Shown: positions 35,676 through 46,554 of the stretch, in pieces
Position numbering within the stretch: position 1 is the stretch's first letter
Layout of the letters: every line of letters starts with the position of its first letter
Assembly: GCF_018294505.1 (NCBI RefSeq)
Contig: NC_057795.1
Location: 230,062,643 to 230,126,642 of the forward strand
Origin: Triticum aestivum
Taxonomy: Eukaryota; Streptophyta; Magnoliopsida; Poales; Poaceae
Direction: 5' to 3'
Length of the DNA stretch: 64,000 bases
Made by a program: the position numbers and the translations under genes
Notes under the pieces: generated by a model
The model's input: the letters and a program-made list of their open reading frames with translations, nothing else
Databases searched by the model: none
What the model was told of the DNA's origin: nothing

Positions 35676-37243
35676 TGCTACGTCTTGAGCTTGCGTTGGC
35701 TTTCCTTGAAGAGGAAAGGGTGACGCAGCAATAGTAGCGTAAGTATTTCCCTCAGTTTTTGAGAACCAAGGTATCAATCCAGTAGGAAGCTCCTCCAAAG
35801 TCCCACGCACCTACACAAACAAACAAGAACTCGCAACCAACTCAATAAAGGGGTTGTCAATCCCTTCACGGCCACTTGCGAAAGTGAGATCTGATAGAGA
35901 TAGTATGATAAGATAAATATATTTTTCATATTTTATAATATAGATTGGAAAAGTAAAGATGCAAATAAAGGTAGATTGAAAGCATATATGATAAGAGATA
36001 GACTCGAGGGCCATAGGTTTCACTAGTGACTTCTCTCAAGATAGCATAAATATTACGGTGGGTGAAAAAATTACTGTCCAGCAATTGATAGAAAAGCGAA
36101 TAATTATGAGATTATTTAGGCATGATCATGTATATAGGCATCACGTCCGTGACAAGTAGATCGACTCCTGCCTGCATCTACTACTATTACTCCACACATC
36201 GACCGCTATCCAACATGCATCTAGAGTATTTAGTTCATAAAGAACAGAGTAACGCATTAAGAAAGATGACATGATGTAGAGGGATAAACTCATGCAATAT
36301 AATATAAACCCCATCTTTTTATCCTCGATGGCAACAATACAATACATGCCTTGCTGCCCCTGCTATCACTGGGGAACCGAAAGATTGAACCCAAAGCTAA
36401 GCACTTATCCCATTGCAAGAAAGATCAATCTATTAGGCCAAACCAAACTGATAATTCGAAGAGACTTGCAAAGATAACTTAATCACACATAAAAGAATTC
36501 AGAGGAGATTCAAATATTTCTCATAGATAAACTTGATCATAAACCCACAATTCATCGGATCTCGACAAACACACCGCAAAAAGAGTTACATCGAATAAAT
36601 CTCCAAGAAGATCGAGGAGAACTTTGTATTGAGATTCAAAGAGAGAGAAGAAGCAATCTAGCTAATAACTATGGACCCGAAGGTCGGTGGTAAACTACTC
36701 ACAACTCATCGGAGAGGCTATGGTGTTGATGTAGAAGCCCTCCGTGGTCGATTCCCCTCCGGCGGAGCGCCGACGAAGGCTCCAAGATGGGATCTCGCGG
36801 ATACAGAAGGTTACAGTGGTGGAAATAGTTTTTCATGGTCGCTTCTGATGTTTTTGGGGTACATGGGTATGTATACGAGGAAGAAGTAGGTCGGTGGACG
36901 CCCGAGGGGCCCATGAGACAGGGGGGCACCCAGTAGGGGGAGCGCGCCCTCCACCCTAGTGGCTGTCTCGGTTGTTTCTTGACTTCCACTCCAAGTCCTC
37001 TGGATCACGTTTGTTCCAAAAAGATCGCTCCCGAAGGTTTCATTCCGTTTGGACTCCATTTGATATTCCTTTTGTTTGAAACACTGAAATAGGCAAAAAA
37101 ACAGCAATGCGGGCTGGGCCTCCGGTTAGTAGGTTAGTCCCAAAAATGGTATAAAAGTGTAAAGTATAGCCCATAAACATCTAAAACGGGTAATATAATA
37201 ACATGGACCAATAAAAAATTATAGATACGTTGGAGACGTATCA
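35676..37243 (-). repeat. 5' LTR of W
   Basis: A 1568-bp LTR, colinear with 28977-30551. The promoter TATA region (about 36866-36876) reads tatgtatac, changed from the tatatata of the other copy. The right end GAGACGTATCA is followed by gtgagcgcag of X. Confidence 0.88.
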
Positions 37244-37872
37244 GTGAGCGCAGTGTCCTCGTTTCCCCTTTGGTGCTGAGGGGGCAAGCGCAGGCGCGGA
37301 GTACCGAGGCATCAGGCAAAGGTCTCCATATCGGTGCAACAAGACCAAGACCAGCAGGACGGCAGGATGGAGGTCATCGTGGAGCCCAGGACGGCATCAC
37401 CACCAGCGCCTTTGGCAGGCGAAGACCACCTTTAGTCAAGATAGCTTGTACTAGCTGTCCCCTTTCAAATTGGCCATTGTTGGATCCCTTCCCGCTCAAT
37501 ATTTGGGGAGAGGACCAGGGCATGTATAAATAGGGCTAGCCACCACAGTAGGAGAGGCATCTCATCCGACCGAAAACCAGAACAAGTAGAACACCACACC
37601 ACCACAAGAACACCTCTCCTAAGGAGGCTGTTCTTCTCGTGTACTGTTCATCATCAGCCCAAGAGGCAATCCACCACCATCACACAGGAGTAGGGTATTA
37701 CACCACAACCGTTGCCCGAACCTGTATAAATCTTGTGTCTCTTGTGTTGTGAGTTCATCATGCTAGCTTAGAGATCGCGGCGAGGTTGAGGGTGTGTTTC
37801 GGTAGGGGGATATCTTTGTGCGCACCACAGTGTTCGAACCTCAAGGGTTTTGCCGGAACCCAATATCCGACA
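37244..37872 (+). repeat. X 5' LTR, third piece with promoter
   Basis: This matches 45320-45943 at about 95 percent by eye and ends CCGACA. TATAAATA at 37525-37532 is followed by a typical leader. The sequence after the end (tttggagcgccaggtagggg, 37873 onward) is the presumed PBS; its tRNA is not assigned. Confidence 0.85.
37525..37532 (+). promoter_or_regulatory. TATA box of X 5' LTR
   Basis: TATAAATA, duplicated in the 3' LTR at 45596-45603. Both are intact. Confidence 0.7.
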
Positions 37873-37944
37873 TTTGGAGCGCCAGGTAGGGGTGCGCCGA
37901 AATATTCCTTCCGCTGATATGCATCCCATCGCTTCGTCGCATCC

Positions 37945-40410
37945 ATGTCGCACACCCGTCGAGCCCGCGCTGAGCGGCGGGCCACTCTTGCCGCTCGCGT
38001 CGCCTAGACGGCTCTTGTCGGCGGGCCTCCCCGTTGTTCTCCGTCACCTGCCGCCAACGCCGCCACCGGCCCGGCGGGGAATGAGCAGCAAGCATCCTCA
38101 GTGCAGCGGGAAGGCCGCACCACCACTCCGTCACTGACCCCAGCTGGCTCGTCGTCCCACGCTCGTCGCGCCCCCGCGGACGTGCAGGCCGTACTGCTCA
38201 TGGCACGTGAGCTCCTGCGTTACCGCCCCGTCGATGACCTCTACGAAGAATGGCTCGCTCGCATCACCGAGCTCGTCAGTGCCGCAGGGGGCTTTCCCGC
38301 GCCGTCCCTCTCGCCGCCTCGCCCTCCGCCAGGTATGGGAGACATAGCTCATGGAGCGCCTCCACCACCTCTCCTCCAAGATGGCGCACTGGCGCCAAGG
38401 CGCGCGGCCCCTGGGCATGACCCACCATGTTCGACGCCCGCACGAGGAGATGGAAGCTGTCAAGAAGTCCCTCGGCCTCAAGAAGGCGCCCCCGTGCTTC
38501 CTACACTAGCACGACAAGACCGCGTACTGCCTATGGCAGCGGTGCGCGGGTACCAACAAGAGCAAGCTCCAAGTCAGCAAAGGGCCCTGATGACCACAGC
38601 AGGCTGCCGCGCCTTCATCCCCGAGCTGCGTAGCGTCGCCTGGCCAGGCAAGTTCAAGCCGGACCTGCCTCCTCGCTACGACGGCACCCCCGACCCTGCG
38701 GAGTTCTTGCAACTCTATGAGCTAAGCATCAAGGCGGCCAACGGCAATGAGAAAGTCATGGCGAATTGGTTTCCCATGGCGCTCAAGGACGATGCTCGCT
38801 CGTGGTTCCTGAACTTGCCTCCCGGCTCGATCTCCTCCTGGGACAAGATGCGCAGCCGCTTCATCGCCGACTTCCAGGGCACAAGCGACTGTCCCCTGGC
38901 CGTGGGTGACCTGCGCCGCATCAAGCAACAACCTGGGGAGACCCTGCAGAAATACATCCAACGCTTCAACAGCGTCCGCCTCAAGATCCCCAAGGTGACG
39001 GACGAGGCCATCATCTCAGCGTTCTCTGCTAGTGTCCGTGACGTCAAGATGAAGGAGGAGCTCGCCATCCATGAGGAGTTGTGCACATCCCTGAAGCTAT
39101 TCAACCTGGCGAGCAAGTGCGCAAGAGCGGAAGAAGGACGCTTCTCACTCCTCGAGCTTCCAGCTGCTGACCCGGAAGAAAATAAGACCAAGGACAAGGA
39201 CGTGAAGCGCAAGGGAGCGGTCGTGCTCACAGCAGAACTAGACACAAAGCGCAGTAGGGACCAGCCGGAGTCGTCCAAGGGCAACCGACCGTTCTGCGCC
39301 TACGACAACCTCCACACCCATAACACCAACGACTGCCAGGAGCTCAGGGACGTTCGAGAAGGATGCTTCGGTCGGCGCCCCGAGCGCAACGACCGGGGCT
39401 ACGGCCGAGGAGGAGGACGTGGCGGAGGATGATGGGACGACCGTGTCCCTCGCTAGGAGTGGCGTGACCGACCTCGTGAGGATCGTTGGCAGGACCTGCC
39501 TCACGAGGGCGCCTGGAGGGATCAGCCTCGCGATGACAGCCCGCAGGATAACGCAGGCCTTCCTCCGCTGCCGCCACCAAGAAGGAATGACGACCATCAC
39601 CAGGACGAGGGGGATGGGGGCTTCCAGGAGCCACGTGATATCGCTTGCATCTTGGGCGGAGCTCAGACCCCAGCCTCTCAGTGCATCTCCAAGCAGTTCG
39701 CTCGCGAGGTGAACGCAGTCCTCCCCAAGCTTGACGCCACACGCCCGCTCAGGTGGTCCAAGTACGCCATCACCTTCAGCTCGGCAGATCATCTCAAGTG
39801 CGCGGCCACTGCTAGCGTCCTCCCAATGCTCTGTTCACCAGTCATCAGCAACGTGCAAGTCACCAGGACCATCATCGATGGCGGCGCAGGGCTTAATTTC
39901 CTGTCCGTTGAGATGTTCGACAACCTTCAATTTCCATATGATCAACTTTAGCCTACCAAGCCCTTCTCAGTAGTTACTGACGGTTCCACCACCCCGATAG
40001 GGCAGGTCCGCCTCCCTGTCACCTTTGACAAGCGTGCCAACTACCGCACCAAGATCATCAACTTCAACGTCGCCCACATCCACCTGTCATACAATGCCAT
40101 CCTCGGGTATCCAGCCCTGGCCAAGTTCATGGCAGTGACCCACCACGGCTACAACGTCCTCAAGATGCTAGGAAGCGGCGGAATCATCACGACCCCCTGC
40201 GAGGAGAGAGATGCGGTGTGCTCCCTCGAGCGTGCCTTCCAAGCTGCAGCAATCGAGGACCCGGACAGCAAAGGCGAGAACCCTCCTGAGGCTATCCCCA
40301 AGTAGAAGAAGCAACCGCTCCGTACAAGGCCTCAGGAGGTTGGCATCCAGGGTGGTGCCGCGCCAGGATCAGCGCTTGTGCCTGGGGCGCCTTCTTCCAT
40401 TGCATAGGAA
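37945..40410 (+). pseudogene. X gag-protease frame, broken by stops
   Basis: One frame starts at ATG 37945 (MSHTRRARAERRA), with stops at 38005, 39430, 39454, 39949, 40303 and 40405. The longest open piece is 38101-39432 (443 codons). The capsid domain (about 38740-39130) contains ALKDDARSWFLNLPPGSISSW. A Cys/His stretch follows (CAYDNLHTHNTNDC), then an Arg/Gly-rich tail. The protease (about 39700-40200) has IIDGGAGLNFL, the DGG(A/S)G form seen in plant Gypsy proteases, and later ILGYPALAKF. Stops such as GGATGATGG and CGCTAGGAG are consistent with C-to-T change of CGA and CAG. Confidence 0.8.
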
Positions 40411-40504
40411 GGCGCATGGCGCCCTCCTCGGGTAGGGCTCCGGGGCTCTCTTCTGGAGGGCCTCAGACCTCGCCAACATCACAAGGGAGGCGCTCGAGCA
40501 CCAC

Positions 40505-40733
40505 TTGGAGGCGTGCTTCGCTGCATGTTTCCCTCAGGAAGGCACGAGGCAGGGAAAGCCCAACGTTCAGGAGTTCATCACAAAGACCACTCAAGAGCTT
40601 CAGGAAGCGAGGGCCATGCGCGGCGACCGCCGCTTGCCTGGCGTGGCCCCCCATCCAGGCGAGGATGGTGGGCTGCGCGTCTGCGTCGACATCCCAGGGC
40701 TCAACCGAGCCGCATCTCAGGAGCGCTTCTGGT
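40505..40733 (+). pseudogene. X reverse transcriptase N-terminal remnant
   Basis: In a frame shifted relative to gag-protease, the translation reads GGLRVCVDIPGLNRA, corresponding to the RT motif around (R)LCVDFKDLNKA in U. It ends where solo LTR D is inserted. After D (about 42315-42440), YVRMPLGLP resembles the later RT motif MPFGL. The YxDD motif and everything beyond was not found. A short piece of RT also appears lost between the halves. Confidence 0.55.
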
Positions 40734-42308
40734 TTCTACCTCTTGAGCACTGCGTTGGATTTCCCCGAAGAGGAGAGGATGATGCAGCAAAGTAGCATAA
40801 GTATTTCCCTCAGTTTTTGAGAACCAAGGTATCAATCCAGTAGGAGACCACGCACAAGTCCCTCGTACCTACACAAAACGATAGCTCCTCGCAACCAACA
40901 CGATTAGGGGTTGTCAATCCCTTCACAGTCACTTACGAGAGTGAGATCTGGTAGAGATGATAAATAATATTTTTGGTATTTTTGGTATATAGATGCAAAG
41001 TGAAAAGTAAAAGGCAAAGTAAAAACAAAGCAAGTAATTAAGTAATGGAGATTGATATGATGAGAATAGACCCGGGGGCCATAGTTTTCACTAGTGGCTT
41101 CTCTCAAGAGCATAGATTTTCTACGTTGGATGAACAAATTACTGTTGAGCAATTGACAGAGTTGAGCATAGTTATGATTATATCTAGGTATGATCATGTA
41201 TATAGGCATCACGTCCGAGACAAGTAGATCGAAACGATTCTGCATCTACTACTATTACTCCACTCATCGACCGCTATCCAACATGCATCTAGAGTATTAA
41301 GTTAAAAACAGAGTAACGCCTTAAGCAAGATGACATGATGTAGAGGGATAAATTCATGCAATATGATAAAACCCCATCTTGTTATCCTCGATGGCAACAA
41401 TACAATACGTGCCTTGCTGCCCCTTCTATCACTGGGAAAGGACACCACAAGATTGAACCAAGAGCTAAGTACTTCTCCCATTGCAAGAACTACCAATCTA
41501 GTTGGCCAAACCAAACGGATAATTCGAAGAGACTTGCAAAGATAACTCAATCATACATAAAAGAATTCAGGGAAGATTCAAATATTATTCATAGATAAGC
41601 TGGATCATAAACCCACAATTCATCGATCTCAACAAACACACTGCAAAAAGAAGATTACATCGAATAGATCTCCACGAGAGAGGGGGAAAACATTGTATTG
41701 AGATCCAAAAAGAGAGAAGAAGCCATCTAGCTACTAGCTATGGACCCGAAGGTCTGAAGTAAACTACTCACACTTCATCGGAGGGGCCATGGTGTTGATG
41801 TAGAAGCCCTCCGTGGTGGATGCCCCCTTCGGCGGAGCTCCGGAACAGGCCCCAAGATGGGATCTCGTGGATACAGAAGGTTGCGGCGGTGGTATTAGGT
41901 TTTTGGCTCCTGTTCTGATCGTTTGGGGATACATAGGTATATATAGGAGGAAGGAGTATGTCAGTGGAGCAACAGGGGGCCCACGAGGCAGGAGGCGCGC
42001 TCTAGGGGGGGGCGCCCCCACCCTCGTGACCGACTCTTTGTTCCTTGGAGCAGGGTCCAAGTCTCCTGGATCATGTTCAGTGAGAAAATCATGTCCCCGA
42101 AGGTTTCATTCCGTTTGGACTCCGTTTGATATTACGTTTCTTCGAAACACTGAAATAGGCAAAAACAACAATTCTGGGCTGGGCCTCCGGTTAATAGGTT
42201 AGTCCCAAAAATAATATAGAAGTGGAAAATAAAGCCCAATATAGTCCAAAACAGTAGATAAAGTAGCATGGAGCAATCAAAAATCATAGATACGTTGGAG
42301 ACATATCA
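40734..42308 (-). repeat. Solo LTR D (Sabrina/WHAM-like) in X
   Basis: A 1575-bp single LTR with no internal domain. Minus-strand start TGATATGTCTCC at 42308 (one change from TGATACG), end at 40734. TSD ctggt (40729-40733) and ctggc (42309-42313) match at four of five bases. A TATATATA lies at 41938-41945. It is best explained by recombination between the two LTRs of a former full element, removing the body. Confidence 0.85.
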
Positions 42309-42440
42309 CTGGCCTTCGCGCGTGGGACGCTGCGAGGGTTCTCCGCACAGCTACGTTCGCATGCCTCTCGGCCTGCCACCAACCAGCGTCACCTGCGGAG
42401 CATTCTGGCGGCTTAGGAGGCCAGGCATCACGGAATCCTA

Positions 42441-43800
42441 GCAGAGATGGAGACGGTCCTCAAGGAACCACCTGGACCCCCAGAGCCTCCCGAGGCTCAG
42501 GGCCTCGGTGGCTCGTGAGGGTCGGCCTCTTCACCGCACATCTTCAACTACCCCAACACCCCTTCTACAACGGAACCAGGTGACATCTCCCAAGTTCATC
42601 TCAGCTAGGAGCACCCTCAGGGCTGCATAATTCCAAGTCCACGTGGGTCCATCCCCGCGGCATGTATCTTTTTCTTATGTCGCTAGCTTACCTTGCAGGG
42701 GGCGCCCCTCAGGCTGCATCATCCCCAAGCCGCTTGGGTCTGACCCAGTGGCATGTATCCATCATGGATTTACCTAAGCTAATTTGCCTTTAATGCCTAA
42801 TCTACTTGTGATTACTGCCTGCTCGATTGACACCTACCACAGGAGACACTAGCGCTGGCACGGTGCTTGCGCATGGGTTCGTCCCTGCAACGCCGACAAA
42901 TCTGAGCGGTTGAGCTCTGACCCGCGGTAGCCCCACGCACGTCACCTCACCAGGCCCTCAATGCCCTCACCTCTCTCTCGGAGCAACCAATGGCCAGCCG
43001 ACAATCATAATGGCAACCCGTGCTTTTCTCGTGCTGGTTTTACAGGAACCTCCTGAGGACTTCAGCGGGCGGCACCACAAGCTCCCTCTCTCTTCCATAG
43101 GATCCGCTTGCGCGTTAAAAGGGGGGCTCCTGAGCATCGTGACTCACGAGCTCTTACTGGCTCTCCAGCCCTCACCCCCTGGCCTTTACTACGGCATCGC
43201 GACCTGGCATACCAGTGGCGGCTGAGCTCGCTCGAGGGCCGGGACCTGAGGACGTAGAGCATGAAGGAGAGTGCGGGGTAGAAGGGGGAAGGTCGCGAGG
43301 GCCTAACCTAGCTGCACCCCAGCTACCGATGCACAAGTCTGGCGCAACGCAAAGGAACGACTCCAGATTGCCGAGATAAGTTTCACGCCTGCAATAGCTA
43401 ATCGTTACAGCGCGGAATCTCTCACTTGAGGCGGCCCTGTGGTGGCAACGTTGCCTTCCTTTCTCACCTCTCGACGGCTTCTTGCGCGCTAAAGGGGACC
43501 TCCTGAGCATCGCGCCTTAGGGGCTCTTACTGGACCTCGGGCCGCTCACCTCCTGGCCTTGACCACGGCATCACGACCTGGCATACCAGCGACGGCTGCA
43601 GCCTGCCTGGTGACCGGGACGTGTCATCTTAGAGCACAAAGTCTTCGCGAGGTTAGAAAGGGGGAACCAAGCCGGGACAGGACAAGCACTCGCATGATTT
43701 CATAATAAGGATAACATTGGCAAAATACATCGCAAACCCTTTACATGCCCCGCGGGGTGTTTCTTGATTCCTCGCAGGGAACAAAAGGAAATAACTTCGA
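42441..43800. repeat. Repeat-bearing non-coding region of X
   Basis: No gene seen. Two pairs of diverged direct repeats stand out. One pair is at about 42592-42668 and 42697-42776 (shared CTCAGG-CTGCAT...GCATGTATC). The other is at about 43107-43223 and 43481-43598 (shared CTCCTGAGCATCG, CTCTTACTGG, CGACCTGGCATACCAG), spaced 374 bp apart. The region lies where pol should continue, so integrase has been lost or replaced. Confidence 0.55.
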
Positions 43801-43882
43801 GGAGCCCTAACTACATGCGCCTCCGTGGCCGACGCCATCATCAACAGTGGGCCACGGGAGACTGGCGCCAACCCCATCCAGA

Positions 43883-44700
43883 TCAATGGTGGTGATGGCC
43901 CGATGCTGCCGCCTTGTCCCGAGCGCGGCGAGAGCTCGGGGGCGCGTAGCTGTCATTGCTCGTCTCAGGAGTCTCGAAGAGTTTAGGAGAGTCGTTGCAC
44001 TCCCAGGCGTCGCTGCTGCTGCCGGAGGAGCCGTTGGGGGAGAGAACTGCAGGCCCAGCCCCCGCCGCATCAATCTCCTGATTGCCTCCTCCGGGGCAGC
44101 ACTCCAGGTGGCGGCCTTCTGCGTCGAAGACCTTGAAGAACAATGTGGTGGCACCATCGTACTCAAAATGGATCACGAGGGCACCCCCCATTTGGCAAAC
44201 TCGGGCGACTTCGCCCCAGCCTCTGGTCGTGAAGATCTTGCCAGTGGAGACGACTTCAACCTCTGCTCCAGTCGCCAGAGCGCCACAGTCGGTGTGCTGC
44301 AGCCAAAGCTCGAGAGGCCCCCTCGGCGGCTTCTCGGTGGCGAAGAACGAAGGAAGGTGGATCCAGGTGCTTGGAGGCATCGCCGCATGCAACACGAGCT
44401 CGCGAGAGGAGTCCGCAGCATGGACTCCGGGGGCGACAACGCGCGCCACCACGACACGCCGACCTTGGCTGCGGCACGGGCGGCGTCGCTCGCCGCCTCT
44501 TTCTGCAGAGCCCTCGGCTTGGGCGTACTAGGGTAGCGGGTACCCAGTAGGTGGCCGCTCGCACCAAGGCCTCGTCATCTCCAGCATCGCGACCTCGCCG
44601 CGGCGGTGGTGGACCGGCCTCTTCTTCGGCGGAGTGGATCAGGTTCATCCCAGGGAGCCTTCCCCTTCTCCGCGGCCGAGAATCTGCGGATCGGCGCCAT
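43883..44700 (-). pseudogene. Antisense ORF of X with B3-like DNA-binding domain
   Basis: The gene runs opposite to gag, ending about 900 bp before the 3' LTR. A plausible start is ATG 44698-44700 (MAPIRRFSAAEKGKA, basic, nuclear-type). After a frame break (stops at 44575 and 44528), an open frame 44527-43883 encodes a domain resembling plant B3 domains: a beta-strand start ELVLHAAMPPSTWIHLPSFF, then FTTRGWGEVARV, then HFEYDGATTLFFKVFD. These match the B3 pattern of GW..F, a Phe/Tyr-Asp-Gly turn and a VKVFD-like strand. A Ser-rich tail ends in four His. The resemblance was judged by eye. Whether it was captured from a host gene or is an old part of the family cannot be told here. Confidence 0.55.
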
Positions 44701-45023
44701 CGATGTCGAGACTTGAGGTGGAGCAGGAAAGAAGAAGCAAGTAGAGCATGAAGAGATGGGCAACGGGGACTCTCGCCCCTCCTCATTGATAGTCCAAGGG
44801 AGGCCAACCATCGACCTCCATGATCACAGGTAATGATAACCCTTTTTCGCATGCAGCAGGGACTCGTCAAGTCGGGCAGTTGCCGAGGCAGCATGGGGAA
44901 GCGGAGACACCCACGACCAATCAGTCGCCATGCGTCAACCAAGGCCGCAGGCTGTTGGGGCCCGTGGCGCTCCGCACTTGCCCTTTGGCTTTGCCGCTAA
45001 GCCAAGTCCGAGCGCGCCTTGGG

Positions 45024-45035
45024 CCCAGGGGCTAC
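45024..45035 (+). other. Polypurine tract of X
   Basis: CCCAGGGGCTAC before TGTCAGC; core identical to V. Confidence 0.7.
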
Positions 45036-45943
45036 TGTCAGCATTCTGGGAACGGGGTTCCCCAGACTTTCCTGCCTGCAGCCCACGGCGTGGCTCCACC
45101 AGTGGCCCAGTGCGGCCCGTCTACATCAACCAACACTCAAGACGCTCGCGAGGGGCCAAGCCTCATGGGGCGGACGACACAAGGCCTCCTCAGGAGCAGC
45201 CTCACCAGGCAGGTTCATGAGGGAGGCAGAGAGATCAAGGCAAGGGGTACATCGCGAGGTTCCCGTGACGCAAGCGATGACGACCAAGGCCAGGCGGGCG
45301 CCAGGAGGGCGCCTGCGCGTGCAGTGTCCTCGTTTCCCCTTTGGTGCTAAGGGGGCAAGCGCAGGCGCGGAGTACCGAGGCATCAGGCAAAGGTCTCCAT
45401 ATCGGTGCAACAAGACCAAGACCAGCAGGACGACAGGACGGAGGTCATCATGGAGCCCAGGACGGCGTCACCACCAGCGCCTTTGGTAGGCGAAGACCAC
45501 CTTTAGTCAGGATAGCTTATACTAGCTGTCCCCTTTCAAATAGGCCGTTGTTGGATCCCTCCCCACTCAATATTTGGGGAGAGGACCAGGGCCTCTATAA
45601 ATAGGGCTAGCCACCACAGTAGGAGAGGCATCTCATCCGACCGAAAACCAGAACAAGTAGAACACCACACCACCACAGGAACACCTCTCCTCAGGAGGCT
45701 ATTCTTCCCATGTACTGTTCATCATCAGCCCAAGAGGCAATCCACCACCACCACATGGGAGTAGGGTATTACACCACAACGGTGGCCCGAACCTGTATAA
45801 ATCCTGTGTCTCTTGTGTTGTGAGTTCATCGTCCTAGCTTAGAGATCGCGGTGAGGCTGAGGGCGTGTTTCGGTAGGGGGATATCTTTGTGCGCACCACA
45901 GTGTTCGAACCTCAAGGGTTTTGCCGGAACCCAATATCTGACA
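45036..45943 (+). repeat. 3' LTR of X
   Basis: 908 bp, TGTCAGCATTC to CTGACA, with TATAAATA at 45596-45603, followed by TSD aagaa. This intact copy allowed the three pieces of the 5' LTR to be aligned. ORFs 45019-45489 and 45341-45604 are LTR sequence. Confidence 0.88.
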
Positions 45944-45948
45944 AAGAA

Positions 45949-46554
45949 CATCGAGGAGAACATTGTATTGAAGATCAAAGAGAGAGAAGAAGCCATATAG
46001 CTACTAGCTATGGACCCGTACGTCTGTGGTAAACTACTCACACTTCATCGAAAGGGTAATAGAGTTGATGTAGAAGCCCTCCATGATCGAATCCCCCTCC
46101 GACAGGATGCCGGAAAAGGCCCTAAGATGGGATCTCACGTGTATAGAAGGTTGCGGCGGCGAAAAAGTATTTTGGTGGACGCATCTGGTCGTTTGGGAAT
46201 GTTTGTGAATTTATAGGCCAAGAATTAGGGTTGGAAGAGCTCCGAGGGGCTCACAAGCCCTCAGGGCGCGCCCCCTAGGGCGCGACTCCTCTGACTTCAT
46301 CTCTAAGTCCTACATGTGTCTTCTGGTCCAAGAAAAATCATCGCGAAAGTTTTATTCCGTTTGGACTCCGTTTGGTATTCCTTTTCTATAAAACTCAAAA
46401 ACAAGGAAAAAACAGAAACTGGCACTGGGCTCTAGGTTAATAAGTTAGTCCCAAAAATAAAATAGATAGGATAATAATGCATATAAAACATCCAAAATAG
46501 ATAATATAATTGCATGGAACAATCAAAAATTATAGATACGTTGGAGACATATCA
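45949..46554 (-). repeat. 5' LTR of element Z, right piece
   Basis: This resumes the LTR interrupted at 20041 (catcgaggagaacattgt...) and ends TTGGAGACATATCA at 46554. The minus-strand start of Z is therefore TGATATGTCTCC. Confidence 0.85.

Larger units (their letters stand above)
28977..37243 (-). mobile_element. Element W: Sabrina/WHAM-like Gypsy retrotransposon with gag-protease only
   Basis: 8267 bp. On the minus strand: 5' LTR 37243-35676, tRNA-Asp-type PBS 35664-35648, gag-protease frame 35469-33446, a 2.9-kb non-coding 3' domain, PPT 30566-30552, and 3' LTR 30551-28977. Gag resembles Athila-lineage Gypsy gag. No RT, RNase H or integrase is present. LTRs differ by about 4 percent over the first 380 bp. 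It sits inside the 5' LTR of X. The flanking 5-mers (gcgct at 28972-28976, gtgag at 37244-37248) do not match, so a clean TSD is lacking. Confidence 0.85.
20042..45943 (+). mobile_element. Element X: degraded Gypsy retrotransposon, host of V, W and D
   Basis: LTRs begin TGTC and end GACA: 5' LTR in three pieces (20042-20072, 28735-28976, 37244-37872) and 3' LTR intact (45036-45943). The TSD aagaa is perfect at 20037-20041 and 45944-45948, although 25.9 kb now separate the ends. Removing V, W and D leaves about 7.4 kb. Inside are gag-protease remnants, a reverse transcriptase scrap, repeat-rich sequence and an antisense B3-like ORF. No integrase was found. The PPT core AGGGGCTAC is shared with V, which suggests related Tat-type Gypsy elements. 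Family name unknown to me. Confidence 0.88.
1978..46554 (-). mobile_element. Element Z: non-autonomous Sabrina/WHAM-like Gypsy retrotransposon, host of Y and X
   Basis: On the minus strand, Z consists of: 5' LTR (46554-45949 plus 20041-19097, split by X); decayed PBS (19068-19085); one unrecognised ORF (17972-18857); a long non-coding 3' domain interrupted by Y; PPT (3558-3572); and 3' LTR (3557-1978). Without its insertions it is about 7.0 kb. No gag, protease, RT or integrase was found, so it needed enzymes in trans. The two LTRs differ by roughly 6-7 percent over the first 250 bp, more than the LTR pairs of the elements inside it. The right junction (46554/46555) lies in element T. A TSD cannot be tested because the left end continues into a tandem copy. 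Confidence 0.75.

Noticed and set aside
42309..42440. Full reverse transcriptase continuing after solo LTR D
   Set aside because: Only a short YVRMPLGL-like match is readable, with no YxDD, so it is treated as a remnant.
43883..44452. Independent host B3 transcription factor gene
   Set aside because: It lies between the pol remnant and 3' LTR of X, inside X's TSDs, so it belongs to the element. Capture from a host gene remains possible but is not shown.
44256..44942. Long antisense ORF of 228 codons overlapping the B3-like ORF
   Set aside because: It reads the same DNA in another frame. Its translation is Arg/Pro-rich without a domain, while the neighbouring frame has the B3-like motifs. 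Part of it may belong to the same gene before a frameshift.
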